A DNA stretch of 64,000 bases from Lysobacter sp. Root76 (lineage in GTDB: Bacteria > Pseudomonadota > Gammaproteobacteria > Xanthomonadales > Xanthomonadaceae), in NCBI RefSeq assembly GCF_001428685.1, contig NZ_LMIK01000006.1, forward strand, positions 252,860 through 316,859, written 5' to 3'. Positions 48,917 through 58,905 of the stretch are shown one piece after another. The notes beneath the pieces are model-generated. The model was not told the DNA's origin. It ran no database searches and saw only the letters and a list, made by a program, of their open reading frames with translations. The stretch's first letter is position 1; the number at the start of each line of letters is the position of its first letter. The position numbers and the translations under genes are program-made.

Positions 48917-51900
48917 ATGAGCAGCAAACCCAAAGCCGCGAAAACGACCGTCCAGGCCGCCGCAAAACCGGTGTCCGCCAAGCGCTCCGCCAGCAAGACC
49001 GCGGCGCCCAAGAGCGACGCCGTGTCCCTCGAGCCGATCATCGCCGCGATGCGCAAGCGCCTGCCCAAGGCGCGCCACGCCGAGGCCGAGGCCTTCGCCC
49101 AGGCGTTCTATCGGCGCATGAGCGGCGACGAGCTGCCGCAGCACAGCCCCGACGGCTGGGCCGCGCTGGCCAGCGACTTCCTCGAATTCGCGCGCGCGCG
49201 CAAGACCGGCAAGGCGCTGGTGCGCCTGTTCAACCCGACCATCAAGACCCACGGCTGGGAATCGGCGCACACGGTGCTGCAGATCGCCAACGACGACATG
49301 CCGTTCCTGGTCGATTCGGTGACCATGGCCTTGGCCGAGCAGGGCATCGGCGTGCACGTGCTGGGCCACCCGGTGGTGACCTTCCGCCGCGACAAGGCCG
49401 GCAAGATCGTCGCCGTCGGCGAGGGCGTGGCCGAGTCGCTGATGCATCTGGAGATCGACCGCCAGTCGGCCGACGCCATGCCGCGCGTGCAGAAGGCGCT
49501 GGAAGCCGTGCTCGAGGACGTGCGCGCGATCGTGCGCGACTGGGCGCAGATGCGCGACAAGATGGGCGAAGTCGCCGAAGCCCTGGGCGGCCGCAAGCTG
49601 CCGGTCAGCGACGAAGGCCGCCGCGAGGCGCAGGAGTTCCTGCGCTGGGCCGCCGAGAACCATTTCACCTTCCTGGGTTACCGCGAATACGAAGTGACCA
49701 AGAAGGGCGGCCAGGAAGTGCTGTGCGCGGTCCCCGACAGCGGCCTGGGCCTGCTGCGCGGACACGACGCCGGCAAACCGCGTGCGCTGACCTCGCTGGC
49801 CGCGCATTACATGCCGCAGTCGGGTTCGGTCGACGCGCTGATCCTGACCAAGACCAACGCCCGTTCCTCGGTGCACCGTCCGGGCTACATGGACTACATC
49901 GGCGTGCTCAGCTTCGACGCCGACGGCAAGCCGGTGCGCGAGGAGCGCTTCATCGGCCTGTACACCTCCAGCGCCTACAACCGCCGCCCCTGGGAGATCC
50001 CGCTGGTGCGCCAGCGCCACGCCTATGTGATGGAGAAGTCCGGCCTGTCGTCCGACAGCCACAGCGGCAAGGCCCTGCGTCACATCGTCGAGACCCTGCC
50101 GCGCGACGAGCTGTTCCAGTCCGGCGAAGAGGAACTGCTGCGTACGGCCTCTGGCATCCTCGGCCTGCAGGAGCGCGTGCGCAGCAAGCTGTTCCTGCGC
50201 CGCGACCGCTACGGCCGTTTCTTCTCCGGCCTGGTCTACATCCCGCGCGATCGCTTCAACACCGATGTGCGCCTGCGCATCGAGGCCATGCTCAAGCGCA
50301 TGCTGCACGGCGAGCAGGTCGACACCACGGTGCTGATCGGCGAATCGCCGCTGGCCCAGCTGCACCTGATCGTGCGCCCGAAGTCGGGCGAAGCGATCCA
50401 GATCGACAACGCCGCGATCGAGGCCGAGCTGGCCCAGATCGTGCGCGACCGTCGCGACGAGCTGCGCGAAGCCCTGGTCGCGCGCCATGGCGAGGAACGC
50501 GGCCTGGCCCTGATCAACCAGTACGGCCGTGCGCTGCCGAGCGGCTACGTCGACGAAGTCTCCGCCGCGGTCGCCGCCAACGACATCGAGCACCTGGACG
50601 CGCTGACCGGTCCCGACGACCTGCGCCTCAACCTGCGCCGCATCGGCAGCGGCGAGGGCGGGCTGCGCTTCAAGTTCTACCGCCAGCACGACGACATTCC
50701 GCTGTCGGACGCGCTGCCGATGATGGAGAACATGGGCCTGCGGGTGATCTCCGAGCACCCCTATCGCCTGGTCGCCGGCGACACGCCGCTGTACATCCAG
50801 GACTTCGAGGTCGAAACCGCCGGTGCCGAAGTCGACGTGTCGCGCCTGGACGAAACCTTCGAGGACGCGTTCGGCCAGATCTGGCGCGGCAACGCCGAGA
50901 ACGACGGCTTCAACCGCCTGATCCTGGCCGCCAACCTGTCCTGGCGCCAGGTCGCGATGCTGCGCGCCTACTGCAAGTACCTGCTGCAGGTCGGCGTGCC
51001 GTTCTCGCAGAGCTACGTCGAGGAAACCTTCTTCCGCTACCCGTTGCTGGCGCGCCTGCTGGTCGAGCTGTTCGAGGCCCGCTTCGATCCCTGCACCGGC
51101 AAGGAGAGCAAGGCCGAAATCAAGGCCGGCATCGAGCGCCTGAGCCAGCAGCTGCAGGCGCTGGCCAGCGGCGACGAGGCCACGCTGGCAGCGTTGCAGC
51201 CGGTCATCGAGGCCCGCAACGGCAAGCGCGAGCAGCAGATCGACATCACCCGCTCGACCCTCAAGGGCCTGCTCGACCGCGTTTCCAGCCTCGACGAGGA
51301 CCGCATCCTGCGCAGCTTCATCGGCGTGATCGACGCCACCCTGCGCACCAGCTACTACCAGCGTCCGGCCAACGGCGGCGAGCGCGGCTACGTCAGCTAC
51401 AAGTTCGATTCGGCGCTGGTGCCGGACCTGCCCAAGCCGCGTCCGTACCGCGAAATCTTCGTCTACGGCCCGCGCGTGGAAGGCGTGCACCTGCGCTTCG
51501 GCCCGGTCGCCCGCGGCGGCCTGCGCTGGTCGGATCGCCGCGAGGACTTCCGTACCGAGGTGCTGGGCCTGGTCAAGGCGCAGATGGTCAAGAACACCGT
51601 GATCGTGCCGGTCGGTTCCAAGGGCGGCTTCTTCGCCAAGCGTCCGCCGGTCGGCGGCGACCGCGACGCGGTGCTGGCCGAAGGCATCGCCTGCTACAAG
51701 ATGTTCATCAACGGCCTGCTCGACATCACCGACAACATCGTCGACGGCAAGATCGTGGCGCCGCGCGACGTGGTCCGCCACGACAACGACGATCCCTACC
51801 TGGTCGTCGCCGCCGACAAGGGCACGGCCACGTTCTCCGACATCGCCAACGGCATCGCCGCCGAGCACGGTTTCTGGCTCGACGACGCCTTCGCTTCCGG

Positions 51901-53908
51901 CGGCTCGGTCGGCTACGACCACAAGGGCATGGGCATCACCGCCAAGGGCGCCTGGGAGTCGGTCATGCGCCACTTCCGCAGCCTCGGCCGCGACAGCCAG
52001 ACCCAGGACTTCACCGCTGTCGGCATCGGCGACATGTCCGGCGACGTGTTCGGCAACGGCATGCTGCTGAGCAAGCACATCCGCCTGGTCGCGGCCTTCG
52101 ACCATCGCCACATTTTCCTCGATCCGAACCCGGACGCGGCCAAGACCTTCAAGGAACGCGAGCGCCTGTTCAAGCTGCCGCGTTCGAGCTGGGACGACTA
52201 CGACAAGAAGCTGATCGGCAAGGGCGGCGGCGTGTATCCGCGCTCGGCCAAGTCGATCGCGCTGTCGCCGGAGATCAAGGCTGCGCTGGGCATCGACGCC
52301 GGCATCGCCGCGATGAGCCCGACCGAGCTGATGAGCGCGATCCTCAAGGCGCCGGTCGACCTGCTGTGGAACGGCGGCATCGGCACCTACGTCAAGTCCA
52401 GCGGGGAGTCCAACGCCGACGTCGGCGACCGCGCCAACAACGGCCTGCGCGTCAACGGCAACGAGCTGCGCTGCAAGATGGTGGGCGAGGGCGGCAACCT
52501 GGGCCTGACCCAGCTCGGCCGCATCGAGGCCGCGCAGCACGGCGTGCTGCTCAACACCGACTTCATCGACAACTCGGCCGGCGTGGACACCTCGGACCAC
52601 GAGGTCAACATCAAGATCCTGCTCAACGGCCAGGTCCAGGCCAAGAAGCTGAGCCTGCCCGAGCGCAACAAGCTGCTGGCCTCGATGACCGACGAAGTCG
52701 CCGCACTGGTGCTCAACGACAACTACCGCCAGAACCAGGCGATCAGCCTGATGGAGCGGATGAGCCTGTCGCGCCTGGGCTCCAAGCAGCACTTCATCCG
52801 CACCCTGGAATCGCAGGGCCTGCTCGACCGCCAGATCGAGTTCCTGCCGAGCGACGCGGAGATCGCCGAGCGCAAGGCGCGCGGCCAGGGCCTGACCCGT
52901 CCGGAACTGTCGGTGCTGCTGTCCTACTCCAAGCTGGTGGCGTTCCAGCAGCTGCTGGACTCGGACGTGCCGGAAGATCCGTACCTGTCCAAGGAACTGG
53001 TGCGCTACTTCCCCGAGCCGCTGCAGAAGAAATACGCCAAGGCGATGGAGAACCATCGCCTGAAGCGCGAGATCATCGCCACCGCGGTGACCAACTCGAC
53101 CATCAACCGGATGGGCGCGACCTTCCTGCTGCGCATGCAGGAAGACAGCGGCCGCACCCCGGGCGAGGTCGCCAAGGCCTTCACCATCACCCGCGAGACC
53201 CTGGACGCGCGCGAGCTATGGGCGCAGATCGACGCGCTCGACGGCAAGATCGCCGAGTCGACCCAGATCGACGCCCTGCAGGTGATCTGGAACCTGCAGC
53301 GTTCGTTCACGCGCTGGCTGCTGTCGCGTCCGGGCGCGATTCCGGACATCGCCACCGCGGTCGCGCGCTATCACGACGGTTTCAAGGACATCCGCGCCGG
53401 CAAGGGCATCCTCGGCGACGGCCAGCGTCCGGATTACGAAGCCAGCTTCGCCGACTGGAAGGCCAAGGGCGTGCCGGTGGCGCTGGCCGACCAGCTCGCG
53501 GCCCTGCCGTACCTGGAGCCGAGCTGCGACGTCATCGAAGTCGCGCGCGAGCGCAAGCTCAAGCCGGTCGATGTGGCCAAGGTCCACTTCCGTCTCGGCG
53601 AGGCGTTGCGCCTGCCGTGGCTGCAGGAGCAGATCGACGCGCTCACCGTCGACGGCCGCTGGCATGCGGTCGCCCGCGGTGTGTTGCGCGAGGAGCTGGG
53701 CACGCAGCAGCGCATACTGGTCGGCCAGGTGCTGGCCATGCCCGGCGCCACCGCCGAGGCCAAGGTCAAGCATTGGCTGGAACGCGACGACGTTTCGCTG
53801 CGTTTCACCCTGGCCATGCTCAACGAGCTCGCCGCGCAGAAATCGCTGGACTACCCGACCGTCTCGGTCGCGGTGCAGCGCCTGTCGCAGCTGGCCTCGC
53901 GCGGCTGA
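48917..53908 (+). CDS. gdhB: NAD-specific glutamate dehydrogenase, 180-kDa class
   Basis: 1663 residues from ATG 48917; GTG 48884 is an upstream alternative. ACT-like regulatory modules in the N-terminal half, then the GDH core with RGGLRWSDRREDF at 866, KAQMVKN, and the catalytic-type Lys K902 in VGSKGGF. Long C-terminal region. Deaminates glutamate to 2-oxoglutarate and ammonia with NAD, feeding the TCA cycle; known to be allosterically controlled in the family. N-terminal Lys/Ala-rich leader (about 1-35) is unusual. Confidence 0.95.
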   Translation: MSSKPKAAKTTVQAAAKPVSAKRSASKTAAPKSDAVSLEPIIAAMRKRLPKARHAEAEAFAQAFYRRMSGDELPQHSPDGWAALASDFLEFARARKTGKALVRLFNPTIKTHGWESAHTVLQIANDDMPFLVDSVTMALAEQGIGVHVLGHPVVTFRRDKAGKIVAVGEGVAESLMHLEIDRQSADAMPRVQKALEAVLEDVRAIVRDWAQMRDKMGEVAEALGGRKLPVSDEGRREAQEFLRWAAENHFTFLGYREYEVTKKGGQEVLCAVPDSGLGLLRGHDAGKPRALTSLAAHYMPQSGSVDALILTKTNARSSVHRPGYMDYIGVLSFDADGKPVREERFIGLYTSSAYNRRPWEIPLVRQRHAYVMEKSGLSSDSHSGKALRHIVETLPRDELFQSGEEELLRTASGILGLQERVRSKLFLRRDRYGRFFSGLVYIPRDRFNTDVRLRIEAMLKRMLHGEQVDTTVLIGESPLAQLHLIVRPKSGEAIQIDNAAIEAELAQIVRDRRDELREALVARHGEERGLALINQYGRALPSGYVDEVSAAVAANDIEHLDALTGPDDLRLNLRRIGSGEGGLRFKFYRQHDDIPLSDALPMMENMGLRVISEHPYRLVAGDTPLYIQDFEVETAGAEVDVSRLDETFEDAFGQIWRGNAENDGFNRLILAANLSWRQVAMLRAYCKYLLQVGVPFSQSYVEETFFRYPLLARLLVELFEARFDPCTGKESKAEIKAGIERLSQQLQALASGDEATLAALQPVIEARNGKREQQIDITRSTLKGLLDRVSSLDEDRILRSFIGVIDATLRTSYYQRPANGGERGYVSYKFDSALVPDLPKPRPYREIFVYGPRVEGVHLRFGPVARGGLRWSDRREDFRTEVLGLVKAQMVKNTVIVPVGSKGGFFAKRPPVGGDRDAVLAEGIACYKMFINGLLDITDNIVDGKIVAPRDVVRHDNDDPYLVVAADKGTATFSDIANGIAAEHGFWLDDAFASGGSVGYDHKGMGITAKGAWESVMRHFRSLGRDSQTQDFTAVGIGDMSGDVFGNGMLLSKHIRLVAAFDHRHIFLDPNPDAAKTFKERERLFKLPRSSWDDYDKKLIGKGGGVYPRSAKSIALSPEIKAALGIDAGIAAMSPTELMSAILKAPVDLLWNGGIGTYVKSSGESNADVGDRANNGLRVNGNELRCKMVGEGGNLGLTQLGRIEAAQHGVLLNTDFIDNSAGVDTSDHEVNIKILLNGQVQAKKLSLPERNKLLASMTDEVAALVLNDNYRQNQAISLMERMSLSRLGSKQHFIRTLESQGLLDRQIEFLPSDAEIAERKARGQGLTRPELSVLLSYSKLVAFQQLLDSDVPEDPYLSKELVRYFPEPLQKKYAKAMENHRLKREIIATAVTNSTINRMGATFLLRMQEDSGRTPGEVAKAFTITRETLDARELWAQIDALDGKIAESTQIDALQVIWNLQRSFTRWLLSRPGAIPDIATAVARYHDGFKDIRAGKGILGDGQRPDYEASFADWKAKGVPVALADQLAALPYLEPSCDVIEVARERKLKPVDVAKVHFRLGEALRLPWLQEQIDALTVDGRWHAVARGVLREELGTQQRILVGQVLAMPGATAEAKVKHWLERDDVSLRFTLAMLNELAAQKSLDYPTVSVAVQRLSQLASRG

Positions 53909-53915
53909 GTCACGC

Positions 53916-53943
53916 GTCCCTCTCCCGAAGGCGGGAGAGGGAC
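53916..53943 (+). terminator. Hairpin after gdhB
   Basis: Perfect 12-bp stem GTCCCTCTCCCG with loop AAGG, eight bases after the stop. Same core as the palindromes at 6941 and 7104. Confidence 0.6.
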
Positions 53944-53960
53944 GATACGCAAGCCTTGGG

Positions 53961-54030
53961 GTAGGAGCGGCGTAAGCCGCGACCGCGCGGCTTCGGCAAC
54001 GACGCCGGTCGCAGCTTACGCCGCTCCTAC
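53961..54030. repeat. REP-like inverted repeat with GTAG head, copy 1
   Basis: Left arm GTAGGAGCGGCGTAAGC (53961-53977) and right arm complementary at 54014-54030; pairing extends by seven bases after one mismatch (24 of 25). The GTAG head is typical of RAYT-mobilised REP elements (family knowledge). No RAYT gene is in the window. Confidence 0.8.
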
Positions 54031-54132
54031 CGTAAAGCGGTTGCATTCTTCCGCGTCCGTGCGGAACGCCCCGTCATCGGCATTTCCCGTAGCTCGGGTT
54101 ATGCTGCGGTCGCCATCCGTTCGGAGCCGCCG

Positions 54133-54903
54133 ATGACCGCGACGCCTCGCATCGCCTTCCTCGCCAGTCCTATCGACGAAGCGCAACGCGCGCTCGCCGA
54201 GTTGATCGCGCGCCACGGCCAGCACGAACCGGCCGACGCCGACGTCCTGGCCGCGCTCGGCGGCGACGGGTTCATGCTGCAGACCCTGCATCGCTACGGC
54301 AGCTTGGGCAAGCCGGTGTACGGCATGAAGCTGGGCACGGTCGGATTCCTGATGAACCAGCACGGCGACGGCCTGCTCGAACGCTTGGCGGCGGCCGAAC
54401 CGGCGGTGCTGCGTCCGCTGGAGATGGTCGCGCAGACCGAGTCCGGCGCCACCGTCGGTTCGCTGGCCTACAACGAGGTCTCGCTGCTGCGTCAGACCCG
54501 CCAGGCCGCGCACCTGCGCATCGACCTCAACGGCCAGACCCGCCTGGACGAACTGATCTGCGACGGCGTGCTGGTGGCGACGCCGGCCGGCAGCACCGCC
54601 TATAACTTCTCCGCGCACGGCCCGATTCTGCCGCTGGGTTCGAGCGTGATCGCGCTGACCCCGATCGCCGCGTTCCGGCCGCGACGCTGGCGCGGCGCCT
54701 TGCTCAAGGCCGACACCGAAGTGCGCTTCCAGGTGCTCGACCCGTACAAGCGCCCGGTCAGCGCGACCGCCGATTCGCACGAAGTGCGCGACATCGTCGA
54801 GGTCATGATCCGCGAATCGCGCGATCGCACCGTGACCCTGCTGTTCGATCCCGAGCACAACCTCGAAGAGCGCATGCTGATCGAGCAGTTCACCAGCGGT
54901 TAG
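54133..54903 (+). CDS. nadK: NAD kinase
   Basis: 256 residues, short as in Xanthomonas-type enzymes. GGDG motif at 43-46, YNEV and [15 protein letters not shown] motifs, ATG 54133 after GGAGCCGCCG. Phosphorylates NAD to NADP. The following gene is a 5'-nucleotidase, though with an intervening 232 bases. A hexamer TATGCT at 54100-54105 is a weak candidate -10. Confidence 0.96.
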   Translation: MTATPRIAFLASPIDEAQRALAELIARHGQHEPADADVLAALGGDGFMLQTLHRYGSLGKPVYGMKLGTVGFLMNQHGDGLLERLAAAEPAVLRPLEMVAQTESGATVGSLAYNEVSLLRQTRQAAHLRIDLNGQTRLDELICDGVLVATPAGSTAYNFSAHGPILPLGSSVIALTPIAAFRPRRWRGALLKADTEVRFQVLDPYKRPVSATADSHEVRDIVEVMIRESRDRTVTLLFDPEHNLEERMLIEQFTSG

Positions 54904-54930
54904 CGCCACGGTCGGCAACGGCATAGCTTT

Positions 54931-55003
54931 CTGTGGGAGCGGCGTGAGCCGCGATAGCGCAACTCCATCGATAAGGCGATCGCGGCTTACGCCGCTCCCA
55001 CAG
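54931..55003. repeat. REP-like inverted repeat, copy 2
   Basis: Arms 54931-54955 (begins CTGTGGGAGCGGCGT) and 54979-55003 pair over 25 positions with one G-U wobble. Shares the core GGAGCGGCGT(A/G)AGCCGCGA with copy 1. The two copies flank nadK. Confidence 0.8.
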
Positions 55004-55135
55004 AGAGCAGGGGCGTGACTCGGGTCCTGGTCGGGGTTTCGTGGCCGCAGCTTGCGACCGAAGGCAATCCCCGCGGGGCGCCGTTCATCCCCACTGTCGC
55101 AAGCGCCGAGACGCCGCACGAGGCACAATAGCCGC

Positions 55136-56041
55136 ATGCCCGACCGCGACGCCGACCCCCTGATCGTAGCGATCTCTTCGCGAACCCTGTTCGACATGGA
55201 GGAGAGCCACCTGCTGTTCGAGCGCGAGGGGCTGGACGCCTACGCCGATTTCCAGCGCGAGCACGAAGACGACCTGCTCGCGCCCGGCATCGCCTTCCCG
55301 CTGGTGCGCAAGCTGCTCGCGCTCAACGAGGGCGCGCCGGCGGAGGCGCCGCGGGTCGAGGTGATCCTGATCTCACGCAACTCCGCCGACAGCGGCCTGC
55401 GCATCTTCAATTCGATCGCCCACCATGGTCTGTCGATCAAGCGCGCCGCGTTCAGCAACGGCGCGCCGCCGTTCCCCTACATCAAGCCGTTCGGCGCCGA
55501 CCTGTTCCTGTCGGCCCACGCCGAGGACGTGCGCAGCGCGCTCATCGCGGGCGTCGCCGCGGCCACCTTGCTGCCGGCGAAAGCGCCGCAGCAGCGCCAC
55601 GACCAGCTGCGCATCGCCTTCGACGGCGACGCTGTGATCTTCGACGACGAGGGCGAGCGGGTGTCGCGCGAAGGCGGCCTGGCCGCGTTCGCCCAGCACG
55701 AGCGCGACCATGCCGGCGATCCGCTCTCGGGCGGCCCGTTCCGCGGTTTCCTGGACGCGCTGCATCGGCTCCAGGCCGCGTTCCCGATCGGGCCGGACGC
55801 GCCGATCCGCACCGCCCTGGTCACCGCGCGTTCGGTGCCCGCGCACGAACGGGTGATCCGCACCCTGCGCGAGTGGGGCATCCGCCTGGACGAAGCTCTG
55901 TTCCTCGGCGGCCGCGCCAAGGGGCCGTTCCTGGAGGCCTTCGGCGCCGACATCTTCTTCGACGATTCCGAGCACAACATCGTCTCGGCGCGCGACCACG
56001 TCGCCGCCGGCCACGTGCCGCACGGCGTCGCCAACCGCTGA
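55136..56041 (+). CDS. Cytosolic 5'-nucleotidase (NT5C1-like)
   Basis: 301 residues from ATG 55136. HAD-fold-like 5_nucleotid family: LIVAISSRTLFDMEESH, FDGDAVIFDDEGE and FFDDSEHNI blocks. The family hydrolyses nucleoside 5'-monophosphates such as AMP, IMP or dAMP. An in-frame extension back to 55052 lacks support. CACAATAG directly upstream may hold the promoter. Close to nadK, so a link to nucleotide salvage is plausible. Confidence 0.85.
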   Translation: MPDRDADPLIVAISSRTLFDMEESHLLFEREGLDAYADFQREHEDDLLAPGIAFPLVRKLLALNEGAPAEAPRVEVILISRNSADSGLRIFNSIAHHGLSIKRAAFSNGAPPFPYIKPFGADLFLSAHAEDVRSALIAGVAAATLLPAKAPQQRHDQLRIAFDGDAVIFDDEGERVSREGGLAAFAQHERDHAGDPLSGGPFRGFLDALHRLQAAFPIGPDAPIRTALVTARSVPAHERVIRTLREWGIRLDEALFLGGRAKGPFLEAFGADIFFDDSEHNIVSARDHVAAGHVPHGVANR

Positions 56042-56049
56042 GGCGAGCC

Positions 56050-56607
56050 TCAGCGCGGCGCGGGCGGCTCGCCGATCGGCAGGCGGATGTCGCTGAGCTT
56101 CCAGCTCAATCCCGAACGCGTCAGCACGAACACCACCGGCTCGCCGTCGGCATTGTTGACTGTGGCGGTGAAGCGCGATGGCGATTCGAAGCCGTACTTG
56201 GCGTCCTTGAGCGGGTCGTTGGGCAGGTTAGGTGCGTAGACGTCCTGGCCGCGACCGCCGCCGCCGAGGCGATTGAACAGATTGCGGCCCTCGAGCACCG
56301 CGCCGATCCCGATCGGCGTGGCCAGCGCATCGACCGCGCCGCCGGCGGCGGCGCCGGCGATGCGCACCGCGATCGCGCCGATGGGATTGGACTGCATGTC
56401 CTCGCCGGCCTGGCGCACCAGGTAGTCTTCTAGCTGCGCCTTCAGGCTCAGCCGCAAGGCCGGAAAGTCGACGTGCTCGGACAGCGCGGCGGTGTCCTGC
56501 TCCTGCACCGCTTTGCGGATCGCGTCGACGGTCAGATAGGGCCCGGCGGCGACGTAACCGGCCAGCAGCGCCAGGACGAGGACGATCAGGGCGATCCACT
56601 TCTTCAT
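56050..56607 (-). CDS. DUF2939 single-pass membrane protein
   Basis: 185 residues. Membrane or signal segment at 4-24 (WIALIVLVLALLAGYVAAG), followed by PYLTVDAIRKAVQEQDTAALSEHVDFPALR, the DUF2939 signature. Predicted periplasmic domain rich in Gly. Convergent with the 5'-nucleotidase. Unknown role. Confidence 0.85.
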   Translation of the reverse strand: MKKWIALIVLVLALLAGYVAAGPYLTVDAIRKAVQEQDTAALSEHVDFPALRLSLKAQLEDYLVRQAGEDMQSNPIGAIAVRIAGAAAGGAVDALATPIGIGAVLEGRNLFNRLGGGGRGQDVYAPNLPNDPLKDAKYGFESPSRFTATVNNADGEPVVFVLTRSGLSWKLSDIRLPIGEPPAPR

Positions 56608-56730
56608 GCAGGTTCACCGCGCGTGAGATGGGCCCAGCTTAGCGCCGTAGGGCCCGGGCTTGCTTGAACGCTCGCTGTGCGCGGCAGCCTTGTTGGGATT
56701 GAGCAATTCGGGAAATAGGCCGCCCGAGGA

Positions 56731-57417
56731 TCAGAACTCCAGGTCCAGCGCCGCGCACAGATAGTCGGTGAAGGGCGCCAGGCCGTTCAGATCGGTTTCC
56801 AGCGCCTTCAACAGGCGCGGACCGGTCATTACCTCATCGTCGATCGCGCGCAAGGCCACGAAGTTCTTGCGCCGCAAGTCCTGGGCGAACTCGAAATCGT
56901 CGGGAAAGCCGCGCGGCATGCGCGTCAGCATCTCGTCCTCGTCCAGATCGAAACGGCGCCGGAACTTGGGCGCGTGCGCCGCGGCCTTCCAACTGCCCGG
57001 GTTGTCGAGGATGAAATGGCGGATGCGCCGCAGCGTGTCCGATTCCGGATGCCACAGGCCGGAGGCGATGAAGCAATTGCCCGGCTGCAGGTGCAGATAG
57101 AACGACGGCGCCTCGATCTGGCGCCCGCGCTCGTGGAACAGGCGCGCGCCCTGCCAGGTCTTGTAGGGCGTCTTGTCGTTGGCGAAGCGGGTGTCGCGCT
57201 GGATCCGGAACAGCGAACCGCCGACGGTCTTGGGCTCGGCCCGGTAGTGCTCGCTGACCTCGGCCAGCACCGGTTGCAGATCGGTGAGCAGGCGCTGGAA
57301 CGGGCCGCGTACGTTGTCGTCGTAGTCGGCCTTGTGGGCCTGGAACCATTCGCGATCGTTGTGGCGCGCCAGACCGCGCAGGAACTTGAAGCTGGCGTCG
57401 AAAAAATAGCGGCTCAT
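56731..57417 (-). CDS. DUF2461 family protein
   Basis: 228 residues. Conserved TPYKTW block (DTRFANDKTPYKTWQGA) and PGNCFIASGLWHPE define DUF2461 (TIGR02453 class). Soluble, about the family's usual length. No reaction is known. Lies 40 bases from sbcB on the same strand. Confidence 0.88.
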   Translation of the reverse strand: MSRYFFDASFKFLRGLARHNDREWFQAHKADYDDNVRGPFQRLLTDLQPVLAEVSEHYRAEPKTVGGSLFRIQRDTRFANDKTPYKTWQGARLFHERGRQIEAPSFYLHLQPGNCFIASGLWHPESDTLRRIRHFILDNPGSWKAAAHAPKFRRRFDLDEDEMLTRMPRGFPDDFEFAQDLRRKNFVALRAIDDEVMTGPRLLKALETDLNGLAPFTDYLCAALDLEF

Positions 57418-57457
57418 ACGGATCGGATTCGTGGGGATGGCTGAAGCTTAGCCGGCC

Positions 57458-58900
57458 TCAGCTCAAGCCGGCGTCGATATCGCGGCCCCAGGCCTCGAGG
57501 CGGTCGAGCAGGGCCAGTCGCGGGCCGTCGTCGGCGTGCGCCTGGCGCAGGGCGGCCAACTCGGTGTGGAAGCGTTCGAAGTTGTATTCGCCCAGCCCCG
57601 CGTCCTGGTACAGGCGCCGGCGCCGGTAGTCGTCCCAGCGTTCGCGCTCCTCGACCGACAGGGTCTGCGGCCAGTTGCGGGCGCGATAGCGGAACAGCAG
57701 CTCGGGCAGGCGCGCGTCGCGGAAGGCGAACGCGGTGCTGGCCAGCGCCGCCGGCGCGGCGGTGCGCACCTGCGCGAACAGGCGCTTGTCGCCGTCGCCG
57801 ATGAAGCCGTCGTAGAGCGAGGCGTCGGCGTCGGAGGGCGAGCGTTCGCGCTCGTTGCCGTAGACCCGGCGTACCTTGTCGGCCAGCGCCGGACCGACCG
57901 CGCGCAATACCGCGGCGCGGCGCTCGATCAGCGCCGGGTCGATCTTGAGACGCTCGAAGTCCGGTTCGCGCAGATGATCCCAGGCGATCAGCGCCGGGCA
58001 GCGGTTGAGGTGCACTTCCTTGAGCGCGATCCGCGACTCGCCCTCGGGCAGGTCGGCGGTGGGCGTGTACAGGCGGTCGGCGATGCCGTCGGCGTCCAGG
58101 CGCAGCAGCGCGTCGGGGTCCTGGTCCAGATCGAACACGATGATGCGGCTGTCGATGCGCGGATGGCGCGCTATCGGCAGTACCGCGGCCGAGCACAGCC
58201 GGTTGGCCGGGAACCGCTGCGACACGTGCAGCACCGGCTTCATCCCGACCACGTCGACCAGGCTGCCGGCGTAGCGCTTGTCGCGCAGGCGCAAAGCGTA
58301 ATCCCACAATTTTGGCTGCGCGGCCTTGAGCTTGCGCGCCAGGCCGATCAGGGCGCGCACGTCCGACAGCGCCTCATGGGCGTCGCCTACGCGCACGTCG
58401 TTGGCGAGCGCCAGGTGCTCGAGCCTGAACGAGGTCGCTCCGTCCTCGCGCTGCGGCCAGACCAGGCCCTCGGGGCGCAGCGCATGCGCCAGGCGCAGCA
58501 CGTCGAGCAGGTCCCAGCGCGAATTGCCGCCGCGCCATTCGCGTTCGTAGGCGTCGTAGAAATTGCGGAACAGGCCGTAACGCACGAACTCGTCGTCGAA
58601 GCGCAGCGAGTTGTAGCCCAGGCTGCAAGTTTCCGGGCGCGCCATCTCGTCGAAGATCAGGGCGAAGGCCTCGGCTTCGTTCATGCCGTCGCGCAGCGCG
58701 TCCTGCGGCGCGATCCCGGTGATCAGGGTCGCGGTCGGCGAGGGCAGCAGGTCGTCGGCGGGACGGACGAAGATGCTGATCGGCTCTTCGATCTCATTGA
58801 GGTCGGCATCGGTGCGGATCGCCGCGAACTGGGCGATGCGGGTCGTGCGCGGGTCGGCGCCGTAGGTTTCCAGGTCGTAGAACAGGAAGCTCGCGGGCAT
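57458..58900 (-). CDS. sbcB: Exodeoxyribonuclease I
   Basis: 480 residues from ATG 58900, close to E. coli SbcB (475). DEDDh nuclease: D9-x-E11 in YDLETYG, GYNSLRFDDEFVRY, and late DAHEALSDV. Degrades single-stranded DNA 3' to 5' in mismatch repair and recombination. Encoded five bases after kmo, in the same direction, so it may be transcribed with the kynurenine genes. Confidence 0.95.
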   Translation of the reverse strand: MPASFLFYDLETYGADPRTTRIAQFAAIRTDADLNEIEEPISIFVRPADDLLPSPTATLITGIAPQDALRDGMNEAEAFALIFDEMARPETCSLGYNSLRFDDEFVRYGLFRNFYDAYEREWRGGNSRWDLLDVLRLAHALRPEGLVWPQREDGATSFRLEHLALANDVRVGDAHEALSDVRALIGLARKLKAAQPKLWDYALRLRDKRYAGSLVDVVGMKPVLHVSQRFPANRLCSAAVLPIARHPRIDSRIIVFDLDQDPDALLRLDADGIADRLYTPTADLPEGESRIALKEVHLNRCPALIAWDHLREPDFERLKIDPALIERRAAVLRAVGPALADKVRRVYGNERERSPSDADASLYDGFIGDGDKRLFAQVRTAAPAALASTAFAFRDARLPELLFRYRARNWPQTLSVEERERWDDYRRRRLYQDAGLGEYNFERFHTELAALRQAHADDGPRLALLDRLEAWGRDIDAGLS

Positions 58901-58905
58901 GCGCG

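Noticed and set aside
48842-53056. 1404-codon minus-strand open frame opposite gdhB
   Set aside because: Antisense to a real glutamate dehydrogenase, composition His/Gln/Arg/Val-rich without domains; a shadow frame.
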